Assembly: GCF_023155745.1 (NCBI RefSeq)
Contig: NZ_JAKNUS010000007.1
Location: forward strand, 1-64,000
DNA from: Microbacterium kunmingense
GTDB taxonomy: Bacteria > Actinomycetota > Actinomycetes > Actinomycetales > Microbacteriaceae
Direction of reading: 5' to 3'
Length of the DNA stretch: 64,000 nucleotides
Position numbers and translations under genes: made by a program. Each line of letters opens with the position of its first letter. Within the stretch, counting starts at the first letter, position 1. The notes beneath the pieces were generated by a model. The model ran no database searches. It saw only the letters and a program-made list of their open reading frames with translations, and was not told the origin of the DNA. Positions 51,154 to 60,128 of this stretch are shown one piece after another.

Positions 51154-51687
51154 TCACACTCGGAAGACGGTGTGGATGTCACGTTCCACGCGACCCAGCA
51201 CCGCGCGACCGCCGAGCGCCTCGAGCTCGAGAAGCACCGCGGTGCCGGTGACCTGCGCTCCGACGGCGGCGAACAGCTCGTGCGCGGCGGCGAGGGTGCC
51301 GCCGGTGGCGAGCACGTCGTCGACGAGCAGCACCCGCGTGCCGCGGGGCAGGTCGTCGTGCACCTCGATCGTGGCGTGACCGTACTCCAGCGCGTACTCG
51401 ACCGCGGCCGCGGGACGCGGCAGCTTCCCTGCCTTGCGCACCGGCACGACGCCGGTGTCGGCGGCGATCGCCGCGGCGGCGGCGAGGAGGAACCCGCGCG
51501 CCTCGACGCCGGCGACCACGTCGAACGTGCCCGCGAACGGAGCGATCAGCGCATCGATGACGGCGCGGAGCGCGTCGGCGTCGGCGAGGAGCGGGGTGAT
51601 GTCGCGGAACTGGATGCCCGGCGACGGATAGTCGGGGATGACGGTGATCAGCGATTCGGCGCGGGCGAGGGGGCCGGAGGCGTTCAC
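51154..51687 (-). CDS. apt: Adenine phosphoribosyltransferase
   Basis: A 177-residue PRTase. The PRPP-binding motif VLLVDDVLATGGTLAAAHEL and the purine-side blocks DYPSPGIQFRDITPLLAD and VAGVEARGFLLAAAAA identify Apt. It salvages adenine to AMP. It starts at GTG 51687 and is divergent from the alpha-glucosidase gene, with 66 bases between the starts. Confidence 0.92.
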   Translation of the reverse strand: MNASGPLARAESLITVIPDYPSPGIQFRDITPLLADADALRAVIDALIAPFAGTFDVVAGVEARGFLLAAAAAIAADTGVVPVRKAGKLPRPAAAVEYALEYGHATIEVHDDLPRGTRVLLVDDVLATGGTLAAAHELFAAVGAQVTGTAVLLELEALGGRAVLGRVERDIHTVFRV

Positions 51688-51726
51688 CCCGCCACCCTAG
51701 TCCCGCGCCTCACACACTCAGGAAAA

Positions 51727-51740
51727 TGTAAGCGCTTGCA
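51727..51740 (+). promoter_or_regulatory. LacI-type operator of the alpha-glucosidase gene
   Basis: TGTAAGCGCTTGCA is a 14-bp near-perfect palindrome around the central CG step typical of LacI/GalR operators. It ends 13 bases before the GH13 start at 51754. The LacI regulator encoded at 53483 is the natural candidate to bind it. Confidence 0.7.
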
Positions 51741-51753
51741 GTATTGTGAGCGC

Positions 51754-53436
51754 ATGACTTCGCCCGATACGGTCACCTCCCCCGCAGACCGCGCCTCCAC
51801 CCCCGGCTCCGAGTGGTGGCGCACCGCCGTCATCTACCAGATCTACCCGCGTTCCTTCGCCGACACCTCCGGTGACGGCATCGGCGACCTCCCCGGCGTC
51901 ACCGCCCACCTCGACGACCTCGCCGAGCTCGGTGTCGACGCGATCTGGCTCTCCCCCTTCATGCGTAGCCCCCAGAAGGACGCCGGCTACGACGTCGCCG
52001 ACTACTGCGACGTCGACCCGCTGTTCGGCACGCTCGCCGACTTCGACGACATGCTCGAGGGAGCGCACGCCCGCGGCATCCGGGTCATCGTCGACCTCGT
52101 CCCCAACCACTCCTCCGACCAGCACGAGTGGTTCCAGCAGGCTCTCGCCGCCGCGCCCGGCAGCCCCGAGCGCGCGCGCTACATCTTCCGCGAGGGTCGT
52201 GGCATCGACGGCGACGTGCCCCCGAACAACTGGGAGTCGGTCTTCGGCGGCCCGGCGTGGACGCGCGTGACCGAGGCCGACGGCACCCCCGGCCAGTGGT
52301 ACCTCCACCTCTTCGACACCTCGCAGCCCGACTTCGACTGGAGCAACGAAGAGGTGCGCGAGGAGTTCCGCCGCATCCTGCGCTTCTGGCTCGACCGGGG
52401 CGTCGACGGCTTCCGCGTCGACGTGGCTCACGGCCTGGTCAAGGCCGAGGGGCTGCCCGACTACACCCCGCCCTCCACCGCCGACTCGATGGGCGGCGGC
52501 GAGGTGGACGTCCCCTACTGGGGCCAGGAGGGCGTGCACGACGTCTACCGCGACTGGCACGAGCTCCTCGACGAGTACGAGGGCGACCGCGTGCTCGCCG
52601 CCGAGGCGTGGCTCCCCACCGCCGACAAGACGGCGCTGTGGGTGCGCGAAGACGAGATGCACCAGGCCTTCAACTTCCCCTACCTCTCCACGCCGTGGAA
52701 CGCCGCGGAGCTGCGCGAGGTCATCGACGAGTCGCTGCGGGCGTTCCCGGGCGTCGGCGCGCCCAGCACCTGGGTGTTGTCGAACCACGACGTCGTCCGC
52801 CACGCCTCGCGCCTGGCGCTCACGGCCGAGAACCCACAGGGGCACGGCATCGGACCGAACTCCCCCGGCAAGCCGATTGCGGATGTCGGACTGCGGCGTG
52901 CCCGCGCGGCGACCACCGTCATGCTGGCCCTCCCCGGGTCGTCCTACCTGTTCCAGGGCGAGGAACTCGGCCTCCCCGAGGTCGTCGACCTGCCCGACGA
53001 CGCCCGTCAGGACCCGACCTGGTTCCGCACCGGTGGCGAGCGTTACGGCCGGGACGGCTGCCGTGTGCCGCTTCCCTGGAAGAGCGACGCCCCCGCCTTC
53101 GGCTTCAGCCCGAACGGCGAGGCCTGGCTGCCGCAGCCGACCGACTGGGCGGGTGTGGCCCGTGACGTCCAGCGCGCCGACGGCTCGTCGACCCTGTCGC
53201 TGTACCGGAGCCTGCTCGCCGAGCGCCGCACCCACCAGCTGGGCGCGGGGAAGCTGGAGTGGCTCGACGGCTTCGGCGACGACGTGGTGGCGTTCCGGAA
53301 TGGTTCGGTGCGCGTCGTGGCGAACCTCGGCGCCGCACCGGTGGAGCTGCCGGCGGGTGAGATCCTGGTCGCGAGCGGCCCGATCGACGGCCGCGCGCTG
53401 CCCGTCGACACCGCGGTCTGGCTGACCGAGGACTGA
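51754..53436 (+). CDS. GH13-family alpha-glucosidase
   Basis: A 560-residue cytoplasmic glycoside hydrolase. It begins WWRTAVIYQIYPRSFADTSGDGIGDLPG, then VDLVPNHSSDQHEWF, with the nucleophile Asp in GFRVDVAHGLVK, the acid/base Glu in VLAAEAWLPTAD and the stabilising NHD motif in VLSNHDVVRHA. No signal peptide is seen, so it likely acts on imported malto- or isomalto-oligosaccharides. It is preceded by a LacI operator and followed after about 46 bases by the lacI gene, suggesting control by its own sugar. Confidence 0.9.
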   Translation: MTSPDTVTSPADRASTPGSEWWRTAVIYQIYPRSFADTSGDGIGDLPGVTAHLDDLAELGVDAIWLSPFMRSPQKDAGYDVADYCDVDPLFGTLADFDDMLEGAHARGIRVIVDLVPNHSSDQHEWFQQALAAAPGSPERARYIFREGRGIDGDVPPNNWESVFGGPAWTRVTEADGTPGQWYLHLFDTSQPDFDWSNEEVREEFRRILRFWLDRGVDGFRVDVAHGLVKAEGLPDYTPPSTADSMGGGEVDVPYWGQEGVHDVYRDWHELLDEYEGDRVLAAEAWLPTADKTALWVREDEMHQAFNFPYLSTPWNAAELREVIDESLRAFPGVGAPSTWVLSNHDVVRHASRLALTAENPQGHGIGPNSPGKPIADVGLRRARAATTVMLALPGSSYLFQGEELGLPEVVDLPDDARQDPTWFRTGGERYGRDGCRVPLPWKSDAPAFGFSPNGEAWLPQPTDWAGVARDVQRADGSSTLSLYRSLLAERRTHQLGAGKLEWLDGFGDDVVAFRNGSVRVVANLGAAPVELPAGEILVASGPIDGRALPVDTAVWLTED

Positions 53437-53482
53437 GGGGCACCGGCCGCGGGGGCGGCGCGACGGAACGCGAGGGGGCGAC

Positions 53483-54499
53483 GTGGTCAGCATCGATGAG
53501 GTGGCGCGCCTGGCGGGCGTGTCCACCGCCACGGTCTCCCGCGCCCTGAGCGGCCGGGGTCACGTCTCGGCGACCGCCAAGACGAGGGTCGAGGATGCCG
53601 CGAAGAGCCTCGGCTACGTCGTGTCGGCATCGGCGTCGAGCCTGGCCTCCGGCCGCCGTCGCAACATCGGCGTGCTCGTGCCGTTCCTCGACCGCTGGTT
53701 CTTCAGCACGGTGCTGAGCGGCATCTCGACCTCGCTCATGCGCCGCGGGTACGACATCACGCTGTACAGCCTGACCAACGACGCCGGCGAGCGGCATGCG
53801 ATCTTCGAGACGTTCCTGCGCCGCCAGCGCGTGGACGGCGTCATCGCGATCTCGCTCGAGCTCGGCGAGGAGGAGCTCGAGCGGCTGCGTCAGCTCGACC
53901 TGCCGGTCATCGCGATCGGTGGGCCGAGCCCGCGGCTGGACACCCTGACGATGGATGACGTCGCCGTGGCCAGGCTCGCCACCGAGCACCTCCTCGCGCT
54001 CGGCCATCGCGACATCGCGCACATCGGCGCGAGCCCCGAGTTCGACGTCGACTTCCACGTGCCGACGCAGCGGCGACAGGGGTTCGAGCAGGCGCTGGCC
54101 GACGCCGGGTTCCCGGCGCGGCCGGCCCTGTACGAACCGGCCGACTTCACGATCGAGGGCGGGTTCCGCGCGGCGAAGCAGCTGCTCGGGCGCCCCGGCG
54201 AGCGTCCCACGGCGATCTTCGCCGGCTCGGACGAGATGGCGATCGGAGCGCTCCTCGCGGCCCGCGAGCTCGGCTACCGGGTGCCCGAAGACCTCTCGAT
54301 CATCGGGATCGACGGTCACGAGCTGGGCGAGTTCTTCCGACTCTCGACCGTCGACCAGTTCCCGCTCGGGCAGGGCGAGAGGGCCGCGGCGGCGATCCTC
54401 GCCGAGATCGACGCGACGGTGCCGCCCGAGGACCGCCCGTCGCGCCGCCTGCCGTACGAGCTGATCGTGCGCGGCTCCACCGCGCGCGCGGCCGGCTGA
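53483..54499 (+). CDS. LacI-family transcriptional regulator
   Basis: A 338-residue LacI/GalR protein. The HTH and hinge read SIDEVARLAGVSTATVSRALSGRGHVS and SLGYVVSASASSLASGR. The periplasmic-binding-like effector domain follows (NIGVLVPFLDRWFFSTVLSGI; AIFAGSDEMAIGALLAARELGYRVPEDLSIIGIDG). It most likely represses the upstream alpha-glucosidase gene through the palindrome at 51727-51740. It starts at GTG 53483 after GAGGGGG. Confidence 0.92.
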   Translation: MVSIDEVARLAGVSTATVSRALSGRGHVSATAKTRVEDAAKSLGYVVSASASSLASGRRRNIGVLVPFLDRWFFSTVLSGISTSLMRRGYDITLYSLTNDAGERHAIFETFLRRQRVDGVIAISLELGEEELERLRQLDLPVIAIGGPSPRLDTLTMDDVAVARLATEHLLALGHRDIAHIGASPEFDVDFHVPTQRRQGFEQALADAGFPARPALYEPADFTIEGGFRAAKQLLGRPGERPTAIFAGSDEMAIGALLAARELGYRVPEDLSIIGIDGHELGEFFRLSTVDQFPLGQGERAAAAILAEIDATVPPEDRPSRRLPYELIVRGSTARAAG

Positions 54500-54586
54500 G
54501 CGCCGCGGGGCGGGCCGCGCCGAGCGCCGCACCGCGAACGGCGCCCGCCCGGAGCCGCGCCCCGGGGGCGCGTTAGGCTCGGCGGT

Positions 54587-55825
54587 ATGGCCCTCGACCT
54601 CGATGCGATCTACACCGACCTTCACCGTCATCCCGAGCTGTCGTTCCAGGAGACCCGCACCGCGGGTGTCATCGCGCAGCGTCTGACGGAGCTGGGAATC
54701 GAGTTCGAAGAGGGCATCGGGCGCACGGGGCTTGCCGCGGTGATCCGAAACGATGATGCCGACGACGGCGAGCGCGGCCCGGTCGTGTGGCTGCGCGCCG
54801 ACATGGACGGCCTCCCCGTCGAGGAGCGCACCGGTCTCGCCTACGCCAGCACCGCCCGCGGCGTCGACCCGCAGGGCCTCGATGTGCCGGTGATGCACGC
54901 GTGCGGGCACGACATGCATGTCACCGCCCTCCTCGGCGCGCTCGAGCGCCTCGTCGCGACCACCGACGAGTGGCGGGGCACCGTGGTCGCGGTCTTCCAG
55001 CCCGCGGAAGAGTACGGCGCCGGGTCGCAGGCGATGATCGCCGACGGCGTACTCGACCGGTTCCCCCGCCCCGACATCGTGCTCGGCCAGCACGTCACCC
55101 CGCTCCCCGCCGGCACGATCGGCGTGCGCCCGGGCACCCAGATGGCCGCCTCCGACGGACTGCGCGTCACCCTCCTCGGCCGGGGCGGTCACGGTTCGCG
55201 CCCGCAGGCGACGATCGACCCGGTGGTGATGGCCGCCGCGACCGTGATGCGGCTGCAGACCGTCGTCTCGCGCGAGACCGATCCGCGCGATGTCGCCGTG
55301 GTCACCGTCGGGTCGATCCACGCGGGCCTGAAGAACAACATCATCCCCGCCGAGGCGGTGCTCGAGCTCAGCCTCCGCTATCCCGACGACGAGGCCCGCG
55401 CCCGGGTGCTGGAGAAGGTCGAGCGCATCGTCCGCGCCGAGGCGCAGGCATCCGGCGCCGAGGAGGAGCCCGTCATCAAGGTCGACCACAGTCTCCCGCC
55501 GACGATCAACGACGAGGAGGCGACCGCGCGCCTGCGCGCCGCCTTCGCCCGCGCCTTCGGCGACGAGAAGGTCGTCGACCCGGGCATGTTCACCGGCAGC
55601 GAGGATGTCTCGTGGTTCGCCCGCGAGGCGGGCGTGCCGCTGGTCTTCTGGTTCTGGGGAGGGGTCGACCCTCAGGTGTACGCCGACGCCGCGGCATCCG
55701 GAAGCATCGAACGCGACATCCCCACCAACCACTCGCCGTTCTTCGCGCCGCTGCTGCAGCCGACCCTCGACAACGGCGTGGCGAACCTCGTCACCGCGGC
55801 GCGGGAGTTCCTCGCCGCGCGTTAG
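54587..55825 (+). CDS. M20-family amidohydrolase
   Basis: A 412-residue metallo-amidohydrolase of the HipO/AbgA type. Metal and active-site motifs are HRHPELSFQETRTAG, WLRADMDGLPVEE, MHACGHDMHVTALLG and FQPAEEYGAGSQAMI, with NHSPFF near the C terminus. Members remove N-acyl groups from amino acids or hydrolyse related amides; the substrate cannot be told. It stands alone between lacI and the KimA-like gene. Hairpin repeat copy 1 follows its stop. Confidence 0.87.
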   Translation: MALDLDAIYTDLHRHPELSFQETRTAGVIAQRLTELGIEFEEGIGRTGLAAVIRNDDADDGERGPVVWLRADMDGLPVEERTGLAYASTARGVDPQGLDVPVMHACGHDMHVTALLGALERLVATTDEWRGTVVAVFQPAEEYGAGSQAMIADGVLDRFPRPDIVLGQHVTPLPAGTIGVRPGTQMAASDGLRVTLLGRGGHGSRPQATIDPVVMAAATVMRLQTVVSRETDPRDVAVVTVGSIHAGLKNNIIPAEAVLELSLRYPDDEARARVLEKVERIVRAEAQASGAEEEPVIKVDHSLPPTINDEEATARLRAAFARAFGDEKVVDPGMFTGSEDVSWFAREAGVPLVFWFWGGVDPQVYADAAASGSIERDIPTNHSPFFAPLLQPTLDNGVANLVTAAREFLAAR

Positions 55826-55896
55826 CCGCGGCATCCTCTCCCCCACAGCGCGGGCACCCGTCGTCCGCGCCGCCTCCGCTCGGCCTCCCCGCGCGC

Positions 55897-55957
55897 GGAC
55901 AATCGGCCGAGACGCGCACGTTTCGGCCGGAAAAGTCCTCCGGCGGGCCGATCGTCC
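55897..55957. repeat. Dispersed intergenic hairpin repeat, copy 1
   Basis: GGACAATCGGCC (55897-55908) and GGCCGATCGTCC (55946-55957) form an inverted pair with one mismatch. Between them lie GAGACGCG and a GTTTCGGCCGGAAAA core. The same layout recurs at 58177-58241 after the next gene. It could form a stem-loop and act as a terminator for the amidohydrolase gene, or be a mobile intergenic repeat. Confidence 0.6.
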
Positions 55958-56037
55958 TCTCGCCGCGAACCGCGGCCCAGGGCCGCCACGCCGCGCCGGA
56001 GTGCGCGCGCGCCCCGACAGGCGTAGTGTCATCGGCC

Positions 56038-58125
56038 GTGACGACTGATGGTCGCGAGCCGGTGGAGGAATCCCCTCGCGCGAAACGTCTCCTGCTGGGA
56101 GACCCCCTCACCTCCGAGAAGCTCGACGACCAGCTGCTGCCCAAGCGCCGGGCGCTGCCGATCTTCGCCTCCGACGCGCTGAGCTCGGTCGCCTATGCGC
56201 CGCAGGAGCTGCTGATGATCCTGCTGATCGGCGGGACCGCGTTCCTCGCCTTCAGCCCCGGGGTCGCGGTCGCCGTCGTCGTGCTCCTCATCGTGGTCGT
56301 GCTGAGCTACCGCCAGCTCATCAAGGCCTACCCCACGGGTGGCGGCGACTACGAGGTGGCGCGGACGAACCTCGGCGAGGTGCCGGGGGTCGTCGTCGCC
56401 TCGGCGCTCCTCGTCGACTACGTCCTCACCGTGGCGGTGTCGATCGCCTCGGGGGTCGACAACATCATCTCGGCGATCCCCGAGCTCGCGCCCTTCCGCA
56501 TCGAGTTCGCGGTCGGCTTCGTCATCCTGCTGGTGGTCGTGAACCTCCGCGGGGTGCGCGAGGCCTCGTTCGCCTTCGCGATCCCCACCTACGTCTTCAT
56601 CGGCTCGGTCGCGGTGATGGTGGTCGTGGCCCTCATCCGCACCGCGCTCGGCGACCCGCCGATCGCGTCGAGCGCCGAGTACGCCGTGCAGGCCGAGGAG
56701 CTCACCCAGGCCGCGACGATCCTCCTCATCCTGCGGGCGTTCTCGAGCGGATGCTCCGCCCTCACCGGTGTCGAAGCGGTCTCCAACGGCGTGCCGGCCT
56801 TCCGCCGCCCGAAGGTGCGCAACGCCCAGTGGACGCTCGTGCTCATGGGCGGGGTCGCGATCACTCTGTTCGCCGGCCTCACCGCCGTGGGACTCATCTC
56901 CCAGGCGCACTACGCGGAAGACCCTTGCAACCTCGTCGGCTTCGCCTGCGAGACCACTCCGCAACCGAGCCTCATGGCGCAGATCGCCGCCGCCACGTTC
57001 GGGATGGGCTCCATCCCGTTCTTCATCGTGCAGGCCGCGACCGCGTGCGTGCTGCTCCTCGCCGCCAACACCGCGTTCAACGGCTTCCCGCTCCTCGGAT
57101 CGGTGCTCGCCCGCGACGGCTACGCGCCGAAGGCGCTGAACACCCGCGGCGACCGGCTGGTCTTCTCCAACGGCATGATCATCCTGGGCCTCGCTGCCAT
57201 CGTGGTGCTCGTCGTCTACCAGGCGAACTTGACCACCCTCATCCAGCTGTACATCATCGGCGTGTTCGTGTCGTTCTCGCTCGGCCAGATCGGCATGGTG
57301 CGGCACTGGCGTCGAGAGCTTCGGCAGACGAGCCGCGTCGAAGCGCGGCGCGACCCGCGCGCCGCCGCCGAGCGCCGCGCGGCCCTGACGGGCCTGGCGA
57401 TCAACTCCACCGGCGCCGCGATGACCGTCGCCGTGCTCGTCATCGTCACCGCGACGAAGTTCATCTACGGGGCGTGGCTGGTCTTCCTCGCGATCCCGGT
57501 CCTTGCGATCCTCATGATCGGCGTGAACCGCTACTACCGAGACGTCGAGCACGAGATCCGCATCGACGAGCCGGTGCAGTACGGCTCATCGGGCGACATC
57601 GCCCTCATCCTCGTCAGCCGCCTGCAGAAGCCGGTCGCCAAGGCCGTCGACTACGCCCTCGCCGCCAAGCACGACAAGACGATCGCCCTGCACGTGGCGG
57701 TCGCCGGCGACGACGCCGAGGCCCTGCAGCAGGAATGGCAGGACCAGCGGATGCCGGTGCCGCTCGTCATCCTCGAGTCGCCCTATCGCTACTACGCCGG
57801 GCCCGTCGCGGAGTTCATCCGGCAGTACCGCGAGAAGCACGGGTCGGCCGTCGTCACGGTCTACCTGCCGCAGTACATCGTGGGGCACTGGTGGGAGACG
57901 CTGCTCCACAACCGCCGCGCGCGGCGCATCGCCCAGCAGCTCATGCTCATCCACGGCGTGACGATCACCCTCGTGCCGTGGCTGCTGGACTCCTCCGAGC
58001 TCATCTACGGGCGCCGCTCGCGTCCGCTCCCCGGTCAGGACCGCGCGGGCCGGCCGTTCGAACCCGACCTCGAGGCGCCCCCGATCGCCGAGCGCTCGAG
58101 CCTGGAGGCCCGGCCCGACGAGTGA
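56038..58125 (+). CDS. KimA-like APC-superfamily permease (probable K+ importer)
   Basis: A 695-residue protein with about 12 helices followed by a soluble C-terminal domain (about 500-695). The N-terminal block LPKRRALPIFASDALSSVAYAPQELL and YPTGGGDYEVARTNLGEVPG match the KimA (YdaO) type of high-affinity potassium/proton symporters; the C-terminal domain has a USP-like character (TIALHVAVAGDDAEALQQEW). An amino-acid permease is the alternative. It starts at GTG 56038. The upstream gap (55826-56037) contains the hairpin repeat and no recognised c-di-AMP riboswitch. Confidence 0.75.
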   Translation: MTTDGREPVEESPRAKRLLLGDPLTSEKLDDQLLPKRRALPIFASDALSSVAYAPQELLMILLIGGTAFLAFSPGVAVAVVVLLIVVVLSYRQLIKAYPTGGGDYEVARTNLGEVPGVVVASALLVDYVLTVAVSIASGVDNIISAIPELAPFRIEFAVGFVILLVVVNLRGVREASFAFAIPTYVFIGSVAVMVVVALIRTALGDPPIASSAEYAVQAEELTQAATILLILRAFSSGCSALTGVEAVSNGVPAFRRPKVRNAQWTLVLMGGVAITLFAGLTAVGLISQAHYAEDPCNLVGFACETTPQPSLMAQIAAATFGMGSIPFFIVQAATACVLLLAANTAFNGFPLLGSVLARDGYAPKALNTRGDRLVFSNGMIILGLAAIVVLVVYQANLTTLIQLYIIGVFVSFSLGQIGMVRHWRRELRQTSRVEARRDPRAAAERRAALTGLAINSTGAAMTVAVLVIVTATKFIYGAWLVFLAIPVLAILMIGVNRYYRDVEHEIRIDEPVQYGSSGDIALILVSRLQKPVAKAVDYALAAKHDKTIALHVAVAGDDAEALQQEWQDQRMPVPLVILESPYRYYAGPVAEFIRQYREKHGSAVVTVYLPQYIVGHWWETLLHNRRARRIAQQLMLIHGVTITLVPWLLDSSELIYGRRSRPLPGQDRAGRPFEPDLEAPPIAERSSLEARPDE

Positions 58126-58176
58126 CGCCGCGCCGCGGCATCCGCTCTTCTCTCTCATCGCGCCCTCTACTGACTC

Positions 58177-58241
58177 GAGGACGATCGGCCGAGACGCGGA
58201 CGTTTCGCGGCGAAACCTACGCGCCCGGACCGATCGTCCTC
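58177..58241. repeat. Dispersed intergenic hairpin repeat, copy 2
   Basis: GAGGACGATCGG (58177-58188) and CCGATCGTCCTC (58230-58241) are perfect 12-bp inverted arms. Inside is a smaller perfect hairpin, GTTTCG-CGG-CGAAAC (58202-58216). It is followed by the palindrome CCTCCCCTGGGGAGG (58238-58252). It shares arms and the GAGACGCG-ACGTTTCG core with copy 1, and may end transcription of the KimA-like gene. Confidence 0.7.
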
Positions 58242-58308
58242 CCCTGGGGAGGGTGGAGTGACCCGCGAGGAGGGCATCGCGGGCCTAGAGATCCCGTGAG
58301 GATGCCGC

Positions 58309-58567
58309 ATGGACACCACGATCGCCGCCCCCACCCTGATCACGAGCGCCGTGGCGCTGTCCACGATCTGCAACCCGATCGGCACGCTGCCGGTGGTCCT
58401 GTAGGTCACCGCCGGCCGCACCCCCGCCCAGCAGCGCCGGATCGGACTGCTCGTCGGGCTCGCAGTGATCGTCATCGTCGCCGTCTCGCTCATCGCCGGC
58501 ACCTGGGCGCTGCAGATCTTCGGCATCCACATCACCGCACGCGTCCTGACCGCCGCGGCGCACCAGG
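58309..58567 (+). pseudogene. Broken MarC-family membrane protein gene
   Basis: From ATG 58309 the frame reads like the N terminus of a MarC protein (FNPIGTLPVFL-type block: ICNPIGTLPVVL), but a TAG stop falls at 58402-58404. The same frame continues with MarC-like sequence (TAGRTPAQQRRIGLLVGLAVIVIVAVSLIAGTWALQIFGI) and is then cut off where the convergent oxidase gene ends. About two thirds of the gene is missing. It is a decayed remnant with an in-frame stop and a 3' deletion. Confidence 0.65.
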
Positions 58568-59965
58568 TCAGTGCACCGGCTGGGCCGCCGAGAACACCGC
58601 GCCGGGATCGAACCGGCGCTTGAGCTCACTGAGCCGACCGGCGGCCTTGCCGTAACCGAGCCGGCGGTCCGCCCCGCCGCCGTCCACGAACGTCAGGGCC
58701 AAGACGTCGATGTGCCACGGCTCGAAGTGTGCCACCGCTGCACGAACGGACGCGTCCGCGCCGGCCGCGGCCTCGGGGACCGGAACCATCGTGACCGCGT
58801 GGCAGACGAACTGCCCCCGCAGAGCCGACACCGCGCCACCGGCGGCGGCCGGGCGCGCGACAGCTCCGCCGATGTGGCGGAGCTCCGTCATGAAGAGTGC
58901 GCGGTCGGATCCGGCGCGAAGGAACGCCTCCACCGCGGCATCCGGAAGCTCGTCCAGCACTGCATGCGCCGTGACCGCGGGAGTCGGCTGCGGCGGGTCC
59001 ATGTGCACAGCGACCAAGCCCGCGGCGGGAATGCGGGCAAACGTGTCGATCTCCGGCGCGAGCTCCCGCAGCGGGGCGAGAGCCGCCATTGCCGTCTCAT
59101 CCGTCTCGAGCACCGCGCCGTCGATGACGACGACCGACCGACCGGAGAGGAAGGGCGGCAGCTCGGGCAGCGGCGGGAGATTCAAGATGCGAAGGGTCGT
59201 CGTCGCGCTCTCGGGAGCGGTCGCGGTCCACGCCGCCCAGGCGCGAGCGACCTCGGGGGCGTGCGCGGCATCCCACAGCAGCATTCCGGCGTAGACATCC
59301 GCGTAAGGAAGCAGGTCGATCTCGAGCGAGACGACGACCCCGAACGCGCCCGAGCCCCCGCGAACCGCCCAGAACAGGTCAGCGTTCTCTTCAGCACTGG
59401 CGCGGACGAGGACACCGTCGGCCGTGACGATCTGAACGGCGCGGACGAAGTTCACGGCCAGACCGTGCGTCCGCGCGTAGAACGACAGACCGCCGCTCAA
59501 GCTGTACCCGGCAACGCTCACATCTCCGGCGCTTCCGTGGGGAGCGGTCAGCCCGTGCGGCGCCGTCGCCTCGAGCACGTCGTTCCAGTGCGACCCGCCG
59601 AGGACGCGCGCGGTGCGCGAGACGGGGTCGACCGTGACACCGCGCAGGCGCGCCAGGCTGACGACGACGGTGTCGGCGAGACCGGTGTCGGCGAGAGCGG
59701 CGGCGGCATGTCCGGTGGACTGCGGCGCGACCCGGAGTCCCGCCGCCGTGGCCGCGCGCACGATCTCCACGACGTCTTCGGCGGTCGGGGGACGCGCGAC
59801 CGCGACCGGCCGCTGGTCGACGGCGAGGTTCCACGGCATGCGGGCGAGATCCCACTCGGCATCGCCGGGGAGCACGATCAGATCTTCGAGGGCGGACCGC
59901 AGGCGCGGGCCCCGCGGGTCTGCATCCGGACGGGCGGCGGCAGTCGTGGTGTCGGACAGGGTCAT
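58568..59965 (-). CDS. FAD-linked oxidase (BBE/PCMH type)
   Basis: A 465-residue oxidoreductase. The FAD-binding PCMH domain spans about residues 45-215 (RPPTAEDVVEIVRAATAAGLRVAPQSTGHAA, HGSAGDVSVAGYSLSGGLSFYARTHGL, LFWAVRGGSGAFGVV). The last residues (ELKRRFDPGAVFSAAQPV) are the berberine-bridge (BBE) tail. Substrates in the family are varied: sugars, alcohols and aromatics. No covalent His-FAD context is certain, although the STGHA motif could supply one. ATG 59965 is preceded by GGAGC. It is divergent from the LuxR-type regulator, with shared inverted operators in between. Confidence 0.85.
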   Translation of the reverse strand: MTLSDTTTAAARPDADPRGPRLRSALEDLIVLPGDAEWDLARMPWNLAVDQRPVAVARPPTAEDVVEIVRAATAAGLRVAPQSTGHAAAALADTGLADTVVVSLARLRGVTVDPVSRTARVLGGSHWNDVLEATAPHGLTAPHGSAGDVSVAGYSLSGGLSFYARTHGLAVNFVRAVQIVTADGVLVRASAEENADLFWAVRGGSGAFGVVVSLEIDLLPYADVYAGMLLWDAAHAPEVARAWAAWTATAPESATTTLRILNLPPLPELPPFLSGRSVVVIDGAVLETDETAMAALAPLRELAPEIDTFARIPAAGLVAVHMDPPQPTPAVTAHAVLDELPDAAVEAFLRAGSDRALFMTELRHIGGAVARPAAAGGAVSALRGQFVCHAVTMVPVPEAAAGADASVRAAVAHFEPWHIDVLALTFVDGGGADRRLGYGKAAGRLSELKRRFDPGAVFSAAQPVH

Positions 59966-60044
59966 GATGAGCTCCAGCATTCTGATGTCGATCGGGCAGG
60001 CACCAGAGAGGCGCCGCCGGAGAGTCTGACGGTGTTCGGATTCG

Positions 60045-60100
60045 TGCACCATCCCAGGGGAGAGGGGTCTTGGGGCATCCCAGATACCTGGGATGGTGCA
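60045..60100. promoter_or_regulatory. Inverted operator pair between the FAD oxidase and LuxR genes
   Basis: TGCACCATCCCAGG (60045-60058) and CCTGGGATGGTGCA (60087-60100) are perfect 14-bp inverted copies. A third half-site, CATCCCAG (60076-60083), makes a tight palindrome with the right copy: CATCCCAG-ATAC-CTGGGATG. The array lies between two divergent genes and is a strong candidate for binding by the LuxR protein encoded next door. Confidence 0.65.
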
Positions 60101-60128
60101 TCCGCTTCGGCAGGAGCACACTGTTCGC

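Noticed and set aside
55826-56037. Possible c-di-AMP (ydaO) riboswitch before the KimA-like gene
   Set aside because: The region holds the hairpin repeat, but none of the conserved ydaO-riboswitch motifs could be recognised by eye.
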